Source: Gordonia sp. PP30 (GTDB taxonomy: Bacteria; Actinomycetota; Actinomycetes; Mycobacteriales; Mycobacteriaceae). Taken from it: DNA of 64,000 nucleotides. A program made the position numbers and the translations under genes. Positions 56,901 to 62,900 of the stretch are shown piece by piece. Every line of letters begins with the position of its first letter. Positions within the stretch are counted from its first letter, which is position 1. The DNA lies in the NCBI RefSeq assembly GCF_023100845.1, contig NZ_CP095864.1:3658001-3722000 (forward strand), given 5' to 3'. The notes under the pieces were generated by a model. That model was not told the DNA's origin and searched no databases. It was given only the letters and a program-made list of their open reading frames with translations.

Positions 56901-59900
56901 CCGGTGACGCGGGCGAGCAGCACCGCCCACGCGGCCTGCAGCACCGTCGCGAGTGTCACCCCGGTGTCCCGCGCCAGGCGGTGGATAGCGGAGACCTCGG
57001 CCCGGTCGAGCGTGAAGGCGAAGTCCTCCGGCATCGCATCGACGGTCGTCGCGCCGGCGGACGCGATACGGGTGGGACCCTCGACCGCATGCAGCACACT
57101 CCGCCACGCGTCGAGGCCGACGGGGTCGGCGGAACCCGCGACCGCGCGCACGTGATCGGCGAAGCCCTTCTCGTGCGTCGGCGTGTACGGCGAGCCCGTG
57201 GCGTACAGGGCGAGCAGATCGGCCATGACGAGCGGGCCCGACCAGCCGTCGAAGAGCAGGTGATGCGAGGTGACCACGAGATCGGCGCCGCCGTCGTGGG
57301 TGACGAGCGCCGCACGCATCAGCGGCGGGGCCGCCAGGTCGAAGCGTTCGAGCCGTTCGGCATCTGCGATCTCGGCGACCCGCGTGGCGACCGCGGCGGC
57401 GTCGAGGCCGTCGAGGGCGACGACGCGCAGCGCGACGGGAACCTCCGGCGGCACCACCGCGACGACACCGGCGTCGATCTGCCGGAAGCCGGAGCGGAGT
57501 ACCCGGTGGTGGCCGACGAGCGCGGTCATCGCGGCGCGCAACCGCGCCTCGTCGACCTCGCCGGCGAAACTGATCCGCACCTGAATGTGGTAGGCGTCGA
57601 CCTCGTCGGGACCGGCGAAGACCGACTGGAAGTACAGGCCCAGCTGCAACGGCGTGAGCGGCCACACGTCGGCACCGGGGAGCTCGCCGGCCAGGCGGTC
57701 CAGTTCGGATTGGGTCACGCCCGAGCCCGGCACGTCCGACGGGGAGAGCCCGATCTCGCCGGACGTCGCCGCCGCGGCCTCAGCGAGTTCGGCGGACCAG
57801 CGTTCTCCGAGGTCGGTGACGTCGGCGCTGGTCAGCAACGCCTCGGGGAACCGGAAGCGGGTACGCAGCCGGCGGCCGTCACCCTCGGTGATCGCGACCG
57901 TGTCGACGACCAGCGCCGCCGGCATGGCCATGTCGCCGTTCGGCGAGCCCGGGAGCTCCAGCGCCTCCCCCACCGGGGAGAAGGCCAGGCCCGCGCCGGC
58001 GCGAGAATCGCCGACCGCGCCGAGATAGTTGAAGAGGATCGACGGCATCGGCCGTTCGGCCAGCGCACCGCCGGCGCGGTAGCGCAGTTCTCCGAATCCC
58101 GCTCCTCGGTCGGGGACACCGAGCCGCTCCTCCTTCGCGGCCTTGATCGCGTGCACCACATCGTCGGCGGGGTCGAGCATCATCGGGATGAGCGTGGTGA
58201 ACCAGCCGACCGTGCGCGAAAGATCGGCGCGGACCGGCTCGGCGCCGGTTTCGAGGATCGGCTCGTCGCGACCGTGCCCTTCGACGAGCACGCCGATCTG
58301 CTCGTCGTCGACGATCCCGCGGGCCCGCTGCCAACTGCGGATCGCCCGCGCGAGCGTCCCCAGCAGGACATCATTGATGTTCCCGCCGAACGCCTGCGGG
58401 AGCGACGTCAGCACCGCATCGGTGATCTCCGGCGTGAGGTGATGCACCACGCTGGTCGCGGTCCGCTCGCGGTCGCGCGCGCGGTCGAACTCGGCGCCCA
58501 GGCTGGTAGTCCGTTCCGGGAGACGCGCCAGCCAGTAGCCGGTCTGATCGTCGAAGCCCTTCGCATGCTCGGCGATCGCCGCGGCCCAGGTCCGCTGCGA
58601 GGTCACCTCCGGACGCAGCGCGACCTCCGCACCCGACTGCCGCTGGCTCCAGGCCGTGATCAGGTCCTCCACGATCACCGGCCAGGAGACCGTGTCCACC
58701 CCCAGGTGATGGATCACCAGGACGATCCGCGCTCCCTCACCATCGGCGGACACCAGCACGGCCTGAACGAGACGTCCCGCGGCGGGATCGAGCCGCCGCG
58801 ATGCCGCATGGAACGCGGCGCGCAGATCGGCCGCGTAGCCGTTCGAATCGACCGGATGCGGCGAGGTCACCGCGGCCACCGAGTCGGCGGGGTCGAAGCC
58901 GGTACCCGCGTCGAGCGACCAGTCGCCGTCCCGGTCGCGAAGGCGCGCCGAGAGCATCGGGTGCACCGCGACGACCGCGGCCAAGAGCTCACCCAGGACA
59001 GACTCGGTGAGCCCTTCGGGGGCGACGAGGATCGCGGACTGCGAGAAGTCGGCGAAGTCCCGCGGACCGTCGGACGACTCGAGCATCCAGGAGACCGCGG
59101 GCCGGATGACCGAGGCCCCGGCACCGCCGCCGGGCAGTTCCTCGAGCAGCGGCACACCGCGGTTCAGGTCTGCCGCCAGGGCCGCCATTCTCCGGACCGA
59201 GCGGCTCTCGAAGATGTCCTTCGGAGACAGCTCCCACCCGGCCGCACGCGCCGCCGATGCCAGCCGGATCGAGAGGATGGAGTCTCCGCCCAACGCGAAG
59301 AACGACTCGGTGACCGACACCCGGTCGATGTCGAGCAGTCCGGCGACGATCGCGGCCAGTTGTTCCTCGATCGGACCGACCGGTGGCACGTAGTCCGCCG
59401 CCACGATCTCGAAATCCGGCTCGGGCAGCGCGCGACGGTCCAGCTTTCCCGCACTGCTGAGGACCACCTCGTCGAGCCGCATCCAGATCGTGGGCACCAT
59501 GTACTCGGGCAGCGCCGCCGACACCGAGGCCTTGACCGCGTCGAGATCCGCCGAGGCCGGTGCCACGTAGCCGACCAGCACCTGGCCGCCGGCTGGGGCC
59601 TCCGCGACGACGGCCGCGGCATGGACGACGCCGGGCGTCGCGGCGATCACCGCCTCGATCTCGCCCAGTTCGATGCGCTGGCCGCGCAGCTTCACCTGGA
59701 AATCGGTGCGCCCGAGGTAGAGGAGCGATCCGTCGGCCCGCCTGCGCACCAGGTCGCCGGTGCGGTAGAGCCGCGCACCGGACCCTCCGAACGGATCGGC
59801 CACGAACCGCTCGGCGCTCAGATCCGGACGCCCCGCGTATCCGCGCGCCAACTGCACACCGCCCAGATACAGCTCGCCCGGCACCCCGTCCGGCACCAGA

Positions 59901-62900
59901 CACAGTCGCGGATCGAGGACCAGGGCGAGCGTGTTCGCCACCGGACGGCCGATTGGCACCTCCACCTCGCCCGGCAGGACGCGGGCGGCGGTGACGTCCA
60001 CCGCGGCCTCGGTCGGACCGTACAGATTGTGCAGTTCCACGCCGGGCAGCGCCGAGAGCAGTGCCTGCGCAACCGTCGGAGTCAGTGCCTCACCCGAGGT
60101 GAACACCGCACGCAACGAGGTCAGCTCCCCCAGTCGCCCGCCGAGGACGTCCACGAACACCGACAGCATCGACGGCACGAAGTGCACCAGCGACACACTC
60201 TCGCGCGTGAGAGTCGCCGCCAGATACTCGGGATCGCGGTGTCCGCCCGGCCGGGCGACGACCAGCCGCGCGCCGACCGTGAACGGCAGATACAACTCCC
60301 ACACGGACACGTCGAACGTATACGGCGTCTTCAGCAGGAAACGGTCCCCCGCATCGATGCCGTAGTCACGCCGCATCCACTCGAGGCGATTGACCACCGC
60401 ATCGTGCGCGACCGTCACGCCCTTGGGAACGCCCGTCGATCCGGACGTGAAGAGCGTGTAGAGGGCGGTATCACCCTGCACCGGCGCCAAGCGCTCGCGG
60501 TCGGTCACCGGTCCCGCCGCACGATCCACCTCGGCCGACGAATCGACCTCGTGCAGTCGCACACCCGCCACGCCGGCCAGCGGCGCGGGCACATCTCCCG
60601 CGGCGACCAGCACGAGCGACGCCCCGGCAGCGGCCAGCATGCCCACCGCTCGTTCGCGTGGCGCATCCATACCGACGGGCACATACTGGCCACCGGCCGC
60701 CGAGATCGCGTGAACCGCGAGCACCAGCTCCACGCTGGGCTCCAGGCACACACCCACGGCCACATCGGGGCCCACGCCCACGCTGATCAGCTCCCGCGCG
60801 AGGGCGGCCACTCGCGCGCCGAACTCGCCGTAGGAGACAATCCGGTCCTCGAAGACCACCGCGGGCGCGGACGGAGTCCGCGCGCAGCAGGCGGCGACGA
60901 CATCGGCCAGCCGGCCGGCCGGAACGTCGACGACCGGTCCAGCCGAGGCCGCGAGGACCCGGGCCGCCTCCGCGTCGAGCACCAAGGGCTCGTCGCCGAC
61001 GGGGGTGTCGGGGTGTGCGGTCAACTCGCCCAGCAGCCGGACGAACCGCTCGGCGAACCGCTCCGCCGACGCCGGCTCGTACAGGTCGGTCGCGTAGATG
61101 ATCGTTCCGCTCCACGCCTCGGACTCGGCGGCACTCGCGATCGTCACCGTCAGATCCACCTGGGCGGGCACGACGGGCGCCGGCGCGGGCACGATCGACA
61201 GCCCGGCGACCTCGAGCCCGGCGGCGGCCGCGGACGCCGCCGGATCCAGCGACAGCATCACCTGGGCGAGCGGGGAGAACGCTTCGCTGCGGACCGGATC
61301 CAGCGCCTGCACGAGTGCCTCGAACGGAATGTCCGCGTTGGCGTAGGCGTCGAGGTCGTCGGTGCGAATCCGCTCGACCAGCGTGCGGAACGAGGCGGCC
61401 GGATCGACGTGCGCACGCAGCACCAGAGTGTTGACGAACATGCCGACCAGCGGCTCGAGGACTTCTTGGCCGCGGCCCGCCGTCGGTGTCGCGACGGCGA
61501 TGTCGTCGGTGGCCGACAGCCGGGCGAGCAGCACCGCGAGCGCGGCGTGCAGCACCATGAAGGGCGTCGCGTCCAGTTCCCGCGCCAGTGCCGTCAGCCG
61601 GCCGGCGACGGCGGCCGAGATCCCGAAGTCGATCTGTTCACCGCGGTGCGACGCCCGGGCCGGCCGCGGATGATCCGCGGGCAGTTCCAAGACGTCGGGG
61701 AGGCCGGCGAGTCGTCCACGCCAGTACGCGAGTTGCGCGCCGAGCACCGAGGCCGCGTCGTCCGGGCTGCCGAGCGCCGTGCGCTGCCACAGCGCGAAAT
61801 CGGCGAACTGGATCGCCAACGGCGAAAAGCTCGGGATCTCACCGCCTCGCCGCGCGGTGTAGGCCGTCACCAGGTCCGCGACCAGCGGCAGCAATGACTC
61901 GCCGTCCGCGCCGATGTGATGGGCGATCAGCCCGAGGAGATGTTCCCCGGGCGCGCTCTGCCAGACCAGCACGCGGATCGGCCACGACGTCGTGACGTCG
62001 AACCCCTCCGCCGCGGCCCCGGCGAATTGCTCCGCCGAGTCGAGGATTCGCCAATCGAGCTTCGCCGGAATGTCGGTCACCGGCGAAATCAGTTGTACCG
62101 CGACGCCGTCGACGTCGGCGAAGACGGTGCGCAGCACTTCGTGCCGTGCCACCACGTCGCCGACGGCGGCGCGCAGCACGTCGAGGTCCAGGTCTCCCCC
62201 GATGCGCAGCGTCATCGGGATGTTGTAGGCGGGGTCGTCCGGATCGAACCGGTTGATGAACCACATCCGTTCCTGCGCCAACGACAACGGCAGCAGGTCC
62301 GGGCGGGCGTCCGGAGCGGTCAGCGCGGGCAACGCCGCGCCCAGGTCGCTCACCTTCGCCGCGAGTCCGCGGACGGTGGGCGCGGCGAAGATGTCGCGCA
62401 TGTTCACGTAGACGCCCAGCACCTCGCAGGCGCGTCCGACGATCTTGGCGGCCAGGAGCGAGTTTCCGCCCAGTTCGAACACCGATTGGGTCACGCTGAC
62501 GAGGTCGAGGCCCAGCATCTCGCCGACGATCCCGGCGAGCTGCTGCTCCACCCGGTTCGCCGGGGCCACGAACTCGGCCTGCGAGGCGACGACCGGCTTC
62601 GGCAGCGCGCGGCGGTCCAGTTTGCCGCTGACGTTCAGGGGCAGCCGGTCCAGCACCATCACGACGTCCGGGACCATGTAGTCGGGCACCTTCGAAGATG
62701 CCGCTTCGCGTACCTTCGCCGCATCGAGGGAGCCGCCGTCGGGCATCGTGCCGACCACGTACCCGACGAGTTGCTCCGGAAAGCCGTCGCGCTGCTTCAC
62801 CGCGGCGGCCGCGGCGTTGACACCGTCGGCGGATTCGAGCGCGGCCTCGACCTCACCGAGCTCGATCCGGTAGCCGCGCACCTTCACCTGATCGTCGGCG

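Noticed and set aside
45440..61897. Very long plus-strand open frames (3147 codons at 45440-54883 and 2312 codons at 54959-61897, with similar ones at 15610-19512, 32827-35832 and 35845-40056)
   Set aside because: They are antisense shadows of the NRPS genes, made by strong GC bias at codon third positions. Their translations are Arg/His/Gly/Asp-rich without domains, while the minus strand carries every NRPS motif in order.
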